Shown here one piece after another: positions 1 through 14,600 of a DNA stretch of 64,000 bases. The notes beneath the pieces were generated by a model. The model was not told where the DNA came from. It ran no database searches and saw nothing but the letters and a program-made list of their open reading frames with translations. Both the position numbers and the translations under genes were made by a program. The stretch is from Palaemon carinicauda (lineage: Eukaryota > Arthropoda > Malacostraca > Decapoda > Palaemonidae), in assembly GCF_036898095.1 (NCBI RefSeq), contig NC_090728.1, positions 89,971,273-90,035,272 on the forward strand, in the 5' to 3' direction. Each line of letters begins with the position of its first letter. Position 1 is the first letter of the stretch.

Positions 1-169
1 ATGTTTAGTACCCATTGTCAGTACATTTCGTTCCGTTATATACAAAATAGTATTCGCGTATTCTCATTGTATCATGGCTGTACGATTAATGAACCTTGAA
101 GTCTGAACCTTCCACATGAATTAATTTGAATGCGTATCGAAGAACAACACCTGGTCCTTAACCAAAACT

Positions 170-240
<71 letters not shown>

Positions 241-980
241 ACGTAACTTTAGTGATGAGACCTGTTAACTAACATGGTCACATTTTAAGTTATCGTTGCC
301 CATGTACTCTTAAACACAACTTATCTTAGATATAGACGCATTTGTGTCTCATGATAACGTAGATGTTACTTGTGAAGAAAAAACTGGTTCTAAAGTAGAT
401 CATCATTAAAGAATGGCGATCAATGACTTGAAAATTATGTAGTTAGTTCTCTTTTCTTGTTTACCTAGAATCCAAGGTATTTTTTATCAGAATTCCAGTG
501 TCATTGGCTTTCTTATTGGATTGGAGTGGCCGTTGAGGGATTATTTAAATGTATACACGCTTATGGTATGTACATTGTGTAAACGGGGCTTTTTATTGTA
601 TTCGTAATTTTTATATTAAGTTTTAGGGCATCTGACCATTTCTTATTTCAGGAAGTGAATCTTAACATGTTTTCCCGTGTGTTTCATAGTACTGTAAAGG
701 GAACAGAATGTATGAGGCAATACAATAGTGTAAAATTCGATGGAAATCATTCTGAGGTCCAAGGAAATTTTGTCAACCATAATTTTACAGCTGATCATAG
801 GTTCTATTCTGTTCAATTATTTTTTTTTTTGTTGCTGGCCTTCAATGGAATTACCTTTGAAATACCATTGAAGTTTTATTTTAATTGTGATTTTTTTAAC
901 AGATAACGAAACATTTCTTATTCAAGTAACATAGTATATTATTTCGTTATTTATAATTCTCTCTCTCTCTTTTTTTGCAG
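1..980 (+). other. CLASP intron (3' part)
   Basis: AT-rich intron sequence before the first exon in the window. It holds a (CT)n run at 172-237 and ends in a polypyrimidine tract partly made of a short (CT)n stretch next to the TTTTTTTGCAG acceptor. No upstream CLASP exon was recognised. An open frame at 655-906 has no family resemblance. Confidence 0.7.
172..237 (+). repeat. (CT)n microsatellite
   Basis: Pure CT dinucleotides, 66 nt. Confidence 0.98.
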
Positions 981-1012
981 GAAAAGGAGATGACGACGTT
1001 GACAGAGCAAGT
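981..1012 (+). CDS. CLASP: CLASP exon: acidic linker after TOG1
   Basis: A short 32-nt exon encodes [11 protein letters not shown], which resembles the acidic linker after TOG1 in other CLASPs. The acceptor is TTTTTTTGCAG and the donor is GT|GTGAGTAT. Ending at 1012 leaves phase 0, which matches the next exon. A donor two bases upstream (1010) would break the frame. The first two bases complete a codon begun in an unseen upstream exon. Confidence 0.8.
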
Positions 1013-2483
1013 GTGAGTATCATTTAAAATGTTGTTGTATTTCATAGGTCAAAAATCAGAGTGTTTTCGCTATTACAGGCTAATATGTTGTGCCTGGACC
1101 CACTAAGGCCTTATATATTCTCTGCAGAATGTACGAAAACTTCATAAGTTTTTAGATTATCTTGGATTTTTGCTTCTGTGTGTACGCATCAGTTGCCCAA
1201 ATTTGAACACTTTAGTATAGGTGAATGTTTACACTTCACTGTTTATTTTGTGTTTTATTATCCACATTTTCCTTGGCATTTCGTGCAATAAATTAGTTAT
1301 GAATGTGAAATTTTAGTGACTGAATGCAAGTTTTGATTTCTGTATTGTATAGAAATGGGTTGCTATACATATATTTTTGTATGGTAAGTGTGTTTTGTGA
1401 AGTTGGTGTTTTTTCATCATTGTGAATTTAATTAGTGCCATTCAATTGATTTATTTTGTTCTATTACTGTATACTGAAATAAATAAGAACAATACCAAGA
1501 GTAAGCGCTCTCTGATTGAGCCTTGCTTTTAGGTAACATAAGCTTTGTTCATTGTCAAACTGCTCTTTAACGTTTACAAAAACTCTTTTAAGAGATTATT
1601 TTAAAGTGGCTTCAGAATTTTTGGAAGACCTGCGTAGACTTTTCGTTAATTATATGCATTGCATTAATTTTACTGAAATATGAATAGTCTTATTACTAAC
1701 AGTAATTAGTAGAATGGCAGAAATACTCTTAAGACTCTGAATTCTTGTCTTTACGTTTCGGAATGTGGCGAAGGGTAGAGATGAATGAGTGTTAGGAGAG
1801 AGTTTGTAATGCAGCCGTTATTGTGGGTAAGATTTTTTCTTTAAAGAGAGATTGGTGTTTGGAAGCTGATGAAGGGAGTGAAAGGATGTAGCCTGAGGGA
1901 TTTCATGTCTACCCCGAGGTGTCAGTGCCAGAGTTGAACGAGTTTTAAAAAAGGTTTGTGTTCGAGCTACCTATAAAAAAGTGATGGGTTGCTTCGAAGT
2001 TGTTAATGCTTCCTGATGTTAGTGTTTCTTTTGTCTTGTAAAATTAGGTTCATTTTGCAACAAACATAATTTCTTCACAATGCTACTTCATTAAAGCCAA
2101 TATTGTCCGTGCCATTACAGTTTCATCCATATAATTGATAATTTCGTTAATGGTTATTTTCAATGTTCGTAATACCGCTAGTAGTTGGAAGTTTTGATAT
2201 GAAAATTTTTTGGTTCTCACACTTCTATGATTTAATTACATGAAGTTGCATGTCACTATAAACTTTGAAGGTTAGTGGAAATTCGACACTAACTCATTAA
2301 GTTGTTAATAAATTAGCCTCTTCCATTATGAGAACAGGGAACTGACATGTTCAATAACATGTTTTAACTGAATTAACAACAAATTCATACAGTAGCACTC
2401 GTGAAGTACGGTCGATATATGAGGATTAGTTTTAGTGTGGGTGACATTTTGCGGGAATTTTCATTTTTTCTGATTTCAGACTG

Positions 2484-2576
<93 letters not shown>

Positions 2577-3002
2577 GTTCAAGTAGCATACTTTGGGACA
2601 TACATAACTGAAGAATTGTTGAGTATGGATGACTGGACACAAGCTGATTTAGTGCTCTTTGCAACTGGTAAGTCCTATCGATTATACGTTCCGACGTGGT
2701 TAACCTACAAATTCCTTGAATCTTTTAAAGTCGTTGAACTTTGTTGCTTGCTTGGAATGTGGAATAAATGAATGGAAGTTTGTTGCTGTTGGTCTGAGAG
2801 GAAAATATTATGAAAAAAAAATAAATTTATATTTGAATATTCTTATTTGATATAAGTTCAGGTTAGTATAGGTGCAACCTAAATAAATCTATTCGACTTT
2901 TGTGTCGTCGTAGCGAACATGTCTTTTTTTAAAATTCAGCTGGTAGTACTGGTAGTATTTCAGGTTATTCGCAAGTTCATTGAGACTCCGTACAGCTTTT
3001 AG

Positions 3003-3077
<75 letters not shown>

Positions 3078-6053
3078 ACATTTTATATTTCTTTGATTGA
3101 AGATCTACCTTAATGTTTATGTATCTACTTTTTATTAAACAAATTAGTGATGATAGTTTAAAGAAAAACCTCCGTAATTATCATTCAGGAGTGTCACTGG
3201 TCTATAGTGTAGCTCGTGCAAGAACAACTTCGTGGGAAATATTTTTCGTCATTAGTGAGATCCATTTCCGTGGGCAGGGTTATCTGTAGGAGTTTTGGAA
3301 GATGTTATATATTTTGTTTCTATGATTTTACTCTTAAGAAGTTCTTGAACATTGCCTCATTTTATGCGAGATGAAATTTGCTTTAATAAGAGTTGTTTTA
3401 ATCCACCATCTGAGAAGGAAATGATGCGTTAGGGAGAGGTGTCTGTGTATTATTTTTTTTTTCAATAAAGAAAGAGCCTAAACCACATTTAAGGAAAGGG
3501 AGTTGTCGGATTGGGGAAGGGCGGCTAGATTCTGGGCTCGATAAGAACCTCTCATTATGCATATTGGGAAAAGACGTGACCTGGCGTTGGTGGGTGGGCG
3601 GCCATCGAGTAAGCCTTAGAGTGATGGCTCGTTTCTCTGGAGGATGTTCTTGCCTTTTCTAGGTTTGTTTTTTTATTGGGTTCTAATTGTAATCTACCAT
3701 GGCTAGTGTCGCCCATGTTAAATCTGCTCGTTGTAAGTAGGTTTCAAGGAAAAATTACCTTTTACTCTTTGCATTGACGCTTCATTTCGACTCATCCCTC
3801 GGGCTAACTTTGAACGGCTGAAAAATTTAGAGTTGAGTTTTTTGGGGGGTTCCGGTTTTGGCGTGCATTAGTATTGCTTATTGACACAAGAAGGAAAACA
3901 GAATTTTAAAATAATGTTGCCTTTCGAGCATATGTGTGTGTGTTTATAATATGGATGTTACAGAATGAGTTTGAGGACGTCATAATGTATTGTTTTTTTT
4001 TTTACCTCTGGTGTTTATGGATGGATGTACAATTGTTTCTTTACGTAGATTTTATATAGATAAGCAAAAAATTATTTCTAACCCATAGTCATAAGTTTTT
4101 ATATTTTTCTTATCCTTTGAGTGATCGGCAGTGCGGTTAGAATTAGTGTTAAGTTGATTTTTTTTATGATTTACATCTATTTATTGTATGTTTGTCAAAG
4201 TTATCTATTTTGTATTTTAAGTTGTCTATTTTAAGCGACGGAGTTAATCTTTTCTTAATAATTGTAGAATATGAAAACATAAATTGAAGGTTTGATAAAG
4301 TTCTGATGCCCAGAGAAAGTAATGTTTGAATATTTTTCATCCCATTTTGATAGTGCTTCTCGATTTCTGTGGCTTATTTTTCGGACACTGAAGGATTTTA
4401 TTTCAATAAATTTTCTCAGTTGTTTAAAAATGTGATTTTTTTTAGAAGTGTATCATCTTAAAATGTTACATGGTTGTTTTCGGGAATGTAAATTTTAGTG
4501 GAATGCATGTGTGTAAAAAAGTTATATAAGGATATTTTATAAGTTAATTGAGCACGGACTTTTTCCATATAAGTAAATTGTGTTTTAGGCTTTATGGGGA
4601 TGCTTGAAGATTTTTGTTATTGCATATTGATCAAATAGAATATATTTTGCTATATTGAGAGCAATTGCATGATACCTGGAAGCCCGCTCGTGTTGGATCT
4701 AATTTTTGTCAGGAGTAAAGTTTGTAGAGCTTGGATTTAGAGAACAGGTTAAATTGAGAGAGGGAATAGAGCAATTCCTTTGCATTGCCCCACTTTGGAC
4801 ACGAAGCTTGCCCTCTGTACTAACTTGAGCCTCCTTTGGCAGCGATCTCTTCCTCGACGACCACTTGCACTTCGTAGGAAGGTAAACAAAACCACGTGTC
4901 CGTGTGCGTGTGCTACTTCACTCCAACCACAACCACATGTTGTGTATTGCTTACGTGTGCGTACATATTAATATTGTGTATACATATATATTTCCATAAA
5001 TATTTATTATTGAATGCTCTGAGATTGGTATATTTTGTTTTAGCCTATATGTACTCACACATATGCAAACACAACGAATAAAAATATAAGATTAACGAGT
5101 TACTTCGTCTTTGGCTGGTTAGTTGCCTAGATGAAGACTAAAAAATTGTGACCGTAATCACCCTTGGGAAATTTTACTTAAACGTTTATTCCAGCCTCCT
5201 TACTAGTTTTACGCCGGTTCTACCATATTCCTTTATCCCCTCCCTCCCATCCAATCTTTGACCCTTCTTTACACACTTATAAAGCAACGGGTGATTATGG
5301 TCCCAGTAGTGTTAGTTCTGCATTGATTGGTGTGTGATCAGTTATAGAATAATTGCCAAAGCTTTAATCAGCTTTGTAATCTTTCTAACACAGTGCAATG
5401 GGTTACCTTAATATCAAGGGAGTTACTACAGTTACAACTAACACACATTTTAACCTGGAAAGAAAGACATTTATCTATTTAAAAAAAAAAAAAAACTCGA
5501 ACTTTATGCACCAAAATTACACATTTTATTGTTTCATCCTATTTTGCACTTACACTGCTCTTCTTTGAAGTGAAGTTTTTTGTTTAGAGTGGTTTTAGCT
5601 TATTTGGTAGCCGTAAAAAGGACAGTGCTCATTACAGTAAATTTAAAATGAAATGAAAGCTTCATTTAGAATGCATCATCAAAATCCCCAGATTGGTAAT
5701 GGTGGTGGTTGGTGGTAGTAGCAGCAACAACAGCAGTAGTGTTTGGATGGAGATCATCCAAACACGCTTTCTTCATTTATTTTCCTAATTCATTTTTATC
5801 CCCAGCCGCTTACAGCTTCTCATGACCTACTTTTAAGTAATAGTAATGACTAAGGTGGATGTAGGTATTTATTGACGTACCACATGATGAGACACTCCGG
5901 GTGTTTATAAGTAGCACTAATTAATATGAGCCATTTGTTCATTTTCGTTACTAAAAAGATAATCTAAATTCTTCCCAAAAGAATTGTAATTTCTTGGATT
6001 AACAACTAATATGGTCTAATGATATTGCTTCCCCAGTTACTTCAGTAAATGAC

Positions 6054-6135
<82 letters not shown>

Positions 6136-8580
6136 ATTTGCATGTATAAATATATACATCACATTATCCTTTAATTTCTCATTTCTTACATACGGTTACA
6201 AGTGTCGCTCACATATTGTTAGCACACTAAAAGTATGCCAAATCCTGTTGCTATTATTGTTTTCTCTTATTATACTAATTCATTTTGTGCTTAATAAATT
6301 TGAATAATTTTTCATTAAAATCACACTTTTGCTTTCCTCACCTACTTCGTTTCCACTCTATGCATAGGTATTAGGTAATAGAATATAGGATTTCCCTCTA
6401 ATGCTGCATATTCATGTGTTTTGAAAGAAGAGAGTTCTCGTATAGGAAATAGTGTCTTTTCATTGTATTGAAATATAAGTGTACTGTCTTGAACCGTTTA
6501 CCAGTATGCCAGACACGGCTTCTATACTCCTCGTGCGAGATTCAGAATATTTTAGAATTTTCTACTGAGTTAGATTGTGTAAACAGGAAAAAGTATGTAG
6601 ATTTGTATTTTATCGTAAAAACATCAATAAATGGTTCAAGGAACGTATAGCAGGGTTTGTACCTGAAAGTATTCATTCCCACTTGAAATTGAACAAATGC
6701 CGTAATCAATTTTTGTAGGATACTTATTTTATTAGATTTGTCACCTGAAATTGGATATTTGATTGTAGTAATTTCTTTTCTAATGCCCACTTGGCTTTAG
6801 GTTGAAGTGTTTTTTATTTGGTGGTTTTACATAAACGAAGATTTATCAAACGATTGACTGTGTCCTTGCATGCTAATTGATTTTTTTTTATTCTTTTTCA
6901 GTATAATTGACCTTATTGCATTGTGGAGTTATATTTGCTTAAACTTGGGTCTGCCATACTTCAAAAATCATAGAAGAGCTTTCTTGGATTAGCTGTCGTT
7001 TTATCTGTTTACAATATTTGTCATGAAAACCTGGAGAAGGGTGAATTTCTTCACAGATATGTGGGAGACTTAGCTATCTGTTAATTAAAAAACACTGTCC
7101 AGTCAGTGCCTTTGAAACCAGCTTTATTTCAATGGTGAAGCTGAATAAGGTTCAGCCCCTGTGTCTGGTGAAGAGTTTACCATTCTTTATTTTTCTTAAA
7201 GAACATTTCATTTTGACCCTTTTTTATCATCATTGTTATCAATTGTCGATTTTGAAGAAAACTGTTTATTCCCAAGGCTATATTTTTTCGCCTGATCTCT
7301 TTCCGTTTTCTGTGCCCAGCCATACGTACCCAAAGGAGCGACGGGCAAGGTAGTTTGTAAGAAATAAACAATATAGTTTGCATGAATCTTCAACCCAAGT
7401 CATTGGAATATAAATATGTTGTGCATGGCGACAACACCAAACAATAGTTTATTTTGTCCTTGTGTTTTTGTTCATTGTTTTTTGTCATCTAAATAATGCA
7501 TGTATAAATTCTGTGCCTTTTGTGTAGTCTGAGCGTTTTTATTGTTAGCTACTAGACTGCTTCAGTCGTGGAAGTAATTTTGCGATTTTGGTTGGCTCTG
7601 ATTTATACGCTGTCGTTTTCTTGACAGAAAATTTATCACGAAGTTCAAAGGTTATAACCAAATTTATGGAATTCTCTGTTCTATTGTGGTACGATGAACG
7701 CCTATTGAGTATTTAGCTTTGCTCGCTTAGTGTTTGGGGGAAAACAGCGTGCATTTAGAAAGGAAAGGTAATCAATTAGCAATATCACCTTTGCATAGAA
7801 GTTTGCATGTGTGCAAGTATGTATTTATTGTTTTTTTACAGGAAGTTTAGTTTCCCATAAGTATGTTTTTTTTTCACGTTGTACCTCCTAAGCTCAAAAT
7901 TTAATGCTCTATAATTAGTTATATTGAGGATCTTTAGATATTTCAACAACCGTGTGGAGATCGACTTGAAGCATTACTTTATTTTCTTAGTATTGTTTGA
8001 TATTTATGTTGATGTTCCTATAATAAATTTTAATCCAGTAATTAAGTGTTTATACAATGAAATTCCTTAGCTAAAAATGTATTACGCATTTCTTTTTTGC
8101 AAATACCATTGAACTATGAGTAAATTAATCTTTGGCTTTTTTATTTGTAAAAAAATCGTTTAGTATCCATGTATGATATCTTATTAAAGATTAGGTAAAG
8201 CTCATGATTCATGTTTTCTCTGGAAATTCATTGTATGTCGGTTGCATATATTAGAGAGAGAGAGAGAGAGAGAGAGAGAGTGTGTTATAATGAAATGAAT
8301 ATGTAGTATATAACGTGAGACTGCTTACAATGTTTAAAGGAAGAAAAGATTACCTATTTGCAACAAAAATAGAATGGCAGCTCTCGATTAACTGCAATAA
8401 ATGACAACTTGAGTGAGAATGTTCTGGCCTTATTGCCTCCCTAAGATCCTGCATTAAAGCATCAAGTTTAGCGTTATATGTAACTGTAAATACAGCTGTA
8501 TACGGAATACGTCCTCTCGTATGAACAGGGATTTATTTTGGCATATTGCAATCTTACAGGTATGCAAGTTTGTTCCATTG

Positions 8581-8614
<34 letters not shown>

Positions 8615-11600
8615 ATTAATATTATAGAATGTTGCGACATGAATTTCTTTGGATATTTTATTACTCTAGCTATAATCTTGGGTGTCGCTCAGGTTGTGTA
8701 AATAATTTAATACATGTACTGTACTGGCATATTATTTACGCAATATGTGTTCATACTTATCGGACATGAAGAGCATGTTATGCAAGTGCATGGTATGTCA
8801 TCTGTTTTATTAGTAAATAATGGTTAAAAACTTGTGAAATGTAACTTTCGTTAGGCTTGTATAATTTTTAACCTATTTTTTTTTACGATGTATATTTAAT
8901 GAAAACTTGGTGTGGTTATTACTCAGCCCTGGATTGTTGAAGTCGACAAGCTCCAATTGGTTTAATTCTCACTCTCTCTAGGTATAATGATCAGTTCGAG
9001 ATTGATATTGCTTGTAATCTCCATTACTGTACTGTGTTCCCTTTTCCACAAAATTTTTAAATCATTGTTAAATATCCTGGAATAATGAATAAAGGAGGCA
9101 AGTATGGCACTGTTAATGTAGTGTCCATGTTCGTGTATGTGTGTACACAGTATTATTATCCCCACACCCCAGATTATCCTCCCCCCTTTAAGTAAATTAA
9201 GAAATTCATGTTATTTCCTCTTTATTTTTAGATAGGGCTAACAATGTTTTTCCCTATTAACAGTATTTTTATTTTTATTTTATTAATAAGCCACCTTGGT
9301 GTTCCCATCGTCCAGTTGAGCAAGCATCGGCCATTATGATTTGAATGATGATGTTGATGTTTGACTTGAATTCCAGACACAAGATGTTGTATGTCCCTTT
9401 TGAAATTTGGTCCAATTTTTAGGGATATCCGTTTTAATCATCTGATACATCAAGACTTAATTGTTTTGATTATCTTATTTGGCCAAGAAATCATTAAATA
9501 ATAGAAGCTTTTTCTTTTCCCAAATAACCTGATTCTTGCAGCCTACCACAGGACAGTTGATGGCATTGCAAAAGTTTCTGTTATCATTAAAAGTACTTTA
9601 GTAAGTGTGCAATTGCTCTCTTACAGGTCTGTGTGATGACACACACACTGGCTGTATAAATTTGGTTATAGAGTTTAAGATTAACAAGTTTTGATCTAAA
9701 TGTAATAGATATAAGTACTGTATTGTATTTAATGCAAGTTTCTTAGCAATGACCTGAATATTTTTTTCTAATAGTTTTTAGTAAATTAGTGAATTGTCCA
9801 TGGTTCAAGAGAGAAACCTTCCCTTTTTTAGGAATAAATTGACACCTTTGTGGACTTGATTTTTTTCCAGATCAAATCTGGTGGCAGTAAATCCCGAGCC
9901 AGCAGTGCCCCTCCTGTCAGAAGATCCGTCCTAGGAGCATCATTGCCCCCAAAGAGTGCCGGAGGTAAAAGAGTGATTGAGAAAGGAATTTTTGGAAACG
10001 AGAGGCAGATTGAAAGGCTTTTAACTATGTTTATTCTCTTACAATAATAGATTGCCATTAGGGTTGTGACATTGAATGGTAGCTTGCTTCAAGTTGATCA
10101 ATCCTGTATCATAGAGATTAGCGTTCGACTAGCTTATGCAAAAAAAAAAAATGGAGTTCTATTGCAATGTTGTTAGCATGACATTTGCTCTGTAAATGCT
10201 TAAGAGTTTAGATTTTAGTTAACTGTAACCTTCAGTCGTTGAGTCGGTAATATGTAATGAAATTTGTTCGTGGCTAGTTCAGCTTAACTCCATTTCAGTT
10301 AGTCACTGAACATACAGTAGTATAAGTATTCTGACTGGGGTCTCCATATTTGTAGGATCATGGCATATATAGTTAGGAAAATAGCGCATGTGTGGATCAT
10401 TTATGCAATTTTATGGGATTATGTAAATTTGCCAATGAAAAGAAAATGGGAAATAGGAATGTGTTTAGTAAGAATGTATCCTATATCTTTGTAAGTAGCC
10501 TGTCTTACTAGCCATATGAAGCCACCTTGTGTTACTGTCAAACTCAAATCTGAATTCAAGACAGTTCGTTCAATATTTCCCTTATTCCATCCCTTCCCAA
10601 TGTCATATGTTTCCTTGATCTCCATCAGAAATTTCATGATTGTTTTTTTAATTGACATAGTTACCATTCAGTTATTAACTGAGCATAACAATGGAAGGTT
10701 AGCTGATAGTGTATGAATTTCACTTTTTATAATTTTATTTAGGAATTTGGCAATCCATTTTTGCATTTTTGTTTGTGTTAGTGGTATTAAGTTTTAAATG
10801 AGGGATTTTGAATTTTATTATGAAAAATGTGGCATTAACAGTATTGTACAGTATTACTAATTGTTTGTTGTTTAGTTGGTAATACTTTAAATTGATTTTT
10901 TTATTATTAATAACCTGGGTAACATGAGTTGTTTTCCTTGATTTTAAAACAAAATATGTTGAGCCATAAAACTAAAAGTTAGTTTTATTCACTTTATTTA
11001 TCAAGTAACTTTTAACTTTCAAGGGGGTGTTTTTATGAATTTAATTGTAACCTTTTTACCTCATCCCTTAAATAATTTATATTAATTTTTAGAATAGTCT
11101 TCCATGCTAGCATTTACTAGAAGCAAATATGAGAAGAAAGGGACTACGTAAAATACATTTTGTTTAACTTCCATCATGTTGTCTAAAATAAAGGGAATTA
11201 TGATATCAGGGTCCCTCATCAGTTTTAGGACATGTGAAAGCAGTATTCCAAGAAAGTCCAATTGCTAGAATGGCTTGTTATTTCTATCATATAATTTTTA
11301 TTGGATTTCTTCGTTTGATGCAAGTTTCACTAAGCATGATTCTTTTTGAGAAAAGCAGTAACTGTTTAATATGGCTTCACATGATGTCTGTAGTGCCACA
11401 ATTTATCTTTATTAAGACAAGTTGGGCGTAAAGTTTGTAGAATGTCAAGATATTTTCTTTTGATTTGAGTCCTGCAATATTGGAGCAAGCTCTTGCATGG
11501 TACTTTTTGGAATACTGCACTGTAAATTCATGGAGATAAAGTCTGAATTTCCAAGCTTTTGGGCAGAAACAAAAGTGCAGAGCCCTATAGTGTGTATGCT

Positions 11601-14600
11601 AATGCTTTTTGAACTAACCCTGATATTGTTCTACTTGTTGATTTGTATATTTTAAACTAAATGATAGAGCATGATACAAACCAAAATGCTCTTCTAAGAA
11701 GTTGTTTACTAACCATTGTGATGTTGCCATTCCCTTGTGCTCCCTCTCCTGGTCTGTGTGCATGTTGACTATGTGACCTGTGTGCATATAGCAGGGGAGA
11801 GTGGTGGTGGTGGGGGCCCCCGAGCAACAGTCAAGCGAGTCCCGTCTGTCACTCGAGGGAGAATAGGGTCATCATCCTCTACCACAGGTACTAACATTCT
11901 AAGTTGGCTGTATGATCTCTTTATGGTATTTGTTATGTGTTATTTGTTACATGATAAGTGGTTTGACATTAATCAACCTTCACTGTTATGAGTTATTCAT
12001 ATGAATACTGGATAAGGCTTCTGACTTTTAGTAGCTTGATGATAAATTGAAAAATTAACTATGAGACATGGATTAGGCATAAATTTTGGATGTATGGTAT
12101 ATTTATGTGTACAGTATACATACATACATACATACATACATACATACATTCAAAGAGAATATGTCATTGTATACGCAGGGTATGACTTAAGTAAGATTTG
12201 AAACATGTTTGACCTGAAAACTTGGAAAGTAGGAAGATACAATACTCAAAGGTTCGCATGAATAGTATCTGAAAGGATTAAAGTGTTTGTATGAACTTCA
12301 AAACTAATTATAGGAAAATATTCTGAAAATGTGACAGAATTAAGTCAATATTTTAAAATATGTACCCAGAAGATGTACAACTTTGAACGGAAAGTATAAC
12401 ATGCACGTCTGTCAAACTGAAAAAACCATGATGAATAAGTGTGCTTAAAAACTGCAAACCTTTCCTAAGGGGGAGCACTTTACTCTCGAAAAAGTCTCTT
12501 CTCCCAAAGTGATACATCCTCATGTGCCAAAACCTGACTCTTGGCAAAATTATTGTGAAGTTCCAAACGTGACTAGTTTTATAATGTTGCTAGCATACAA
12601 ATGACAAACAGACAGGTCATAAAAATATCATAGCTTTTTTAGAGGCAAATAGCCACCTGTATAATGCACATCACTCTGATTTTAATGAGTAATTGAGTGG
12701 CTAGAAAAGGCATAAATCAACCTGCTATAAGGTCAAACATACAAAGCTTCACAGGAAATTTCCATGCATTATACTGTATGTTGAAGAAGAAATTATCAAT
12801 AATATTAGTGTAAAATTGATATACAGTATTATACATGGAAGAAGCAGACCCGATGCTTGATGAAATCAATGGAAATAACTAGGAATTGTATAGAATCACT
12901 AGAAATTGAAATAAAACATCAATGTAACCCATATAAAATAAAGTAAGTGCTAATGAGGTAATGCAATGAGAATATCACAGCAGAAAATGGTCAAGAAAAG
13001 AAGAATTAACAGGTTTTAGAATTAAACAAGTTTGAATGAACCACTACAGGCTGAAGGCTGCATTAAACAATTGGAATCCTCCCGGCTCACTGAATATCTG
13101 AGTGCATTGATTCCAGTTAATGAATTCTTTGATCACTTCAGGAACAGCAGTGAATATTCTGAAAATTTTGTGTCTATTTGATCATTAAAGACAGCAATAA
13201 CTGCTCTGTTGGTAGTGTTTGTTCCTACATGAATACAAAAACTCGTCATTTATATGGGTATACAGTACAATATTCTATTGTATGTCTGCAACCAAAATTT
13301 AAGAAGTCTTGTGGATCTGGTAACATTGTATGGTTGCCCTCTGTTCCCACTTGTGCTAGTTAGGTGCGTCAGAGGTGGTAGCTTTGTTACTCACTTTACT
13401 CTTGGTCGCTGTAACGTTGAAACACCTGCTACTTGACCACTTTCCATGTTGTGGTTTTGTGCCCTTTCTTTCAGTGCTTTATGATTATGAAGGCTTCTCA
13501 AGTGTGTATGAGAATTTTCCCCACCCTTGAAGGTCACCTATGTGGCACCTTTATGAGTTTGGTGGAGGTACAGAAGATCCCCATCCTTGGTGTCCAGTGT
13601 GTCATGGTAAGAGATGCTTGATGAACTCTCCTTTTGATTTCTGTAGGGAGTGGTCATCCTCCCAATGGGAAAAGTATGGTAGTCATCGTAAGTAGGAGAC
13701 TAAGAGGGATTGTTCCCCTTCTGCTTCTTCCTCCAAGGAGTTTAAGAAGCAGAAGCCTTCTCTACCAAGTCCTGATTTTTCCCTGTCCGATCCTTCGTTA
13801 TGGGAGTTCCCTGAGGCTCTGATAATAAAGGATGGTGACCGTGCATTCAAACACAAGTTTGTAGATATTGTGCTCAGATATTATGATAATTTGCAGGAAC
13901 TCTTTATATCACCAGATTTTGTGAACCCTAGCAGGGTCCCATCCCCAACAACGAGTGTGCCTAGCTACGGGGAACAATTATTTATTTAAGATATAGGAGA
14001 ACAAGGAGATTTCTCCAATTGTCTTCCAAATATACGCCAACATGGTCATTGCACCATTCAGCAAATGGGCATCATGTCTCTCCACCTCCCAAGACTCTGG
14101 AGCAGTTATATTATTCACCGGTGAGATCTCATAGTAAGTCGGGCCTTCCAGTAACACCTAAAGGCCTTAAAGGTAAGTTTTCTTCTGAAAAGGGAGCAAT
14201 TGTTCTTTACCTTGGAAAATTAACAGCTCCTCCGGATTACTTGCAAAGAACCACAGTTTCAACTTCCCCGAGAAAAGAAGTTATATTTTCCAGATCATCA
14301 CAAAAAGAATAAGATGGGTCCTATAGGTCCTGTGCAAGTGCAAATCTTCCCCCTGCATCTGAAGATGCACAAACAACCCTTGCATTCCTTTCCCCAGACA
14401 GGTGCAGAAAATTACCAATACACAGGGTCATGAGCGCTGCCATAATCACGCGTCCCTCAGTTAGCATACCAGCTGAACCCACCGCTAACAATATGCGCCT
14501 GCAACCAGAATATGTTTCCACTATTTCACAAATGTCAACAACACGTTCAGGCGTGTATTAAACAAACTCACCCTTGGCTAGATCGATGCTTTCCATTACA

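Larger units (their letters stand above)
1013..9870 (+). other. CLASP intron, about 8.9 kb
   Basis: Long AT-rich intron with (CT)n at 2486-2572 and 3007-3074, (AT)n at 6058-6126, (GA)n at 8253-8280 and (ATT)n at 8582-8624. It contains one candidate 39-nt cassette exon at 4843-4881. The remaining open frames are short or microsatellite-derived, and no mobile-element protein was recognised. Confidence 0.75.

Noticed and set aside
655..906. 83-codon plus-strand frame
   Set aside because: No splice-phase fit, Phe-rich text from AT-rich intron, no family resemblance.
2401..2664. Open frames of Ser-Leu and Arg-Glu repeats on both strands
   Set aside because: Pure translation of the (CT)n microsatellite.
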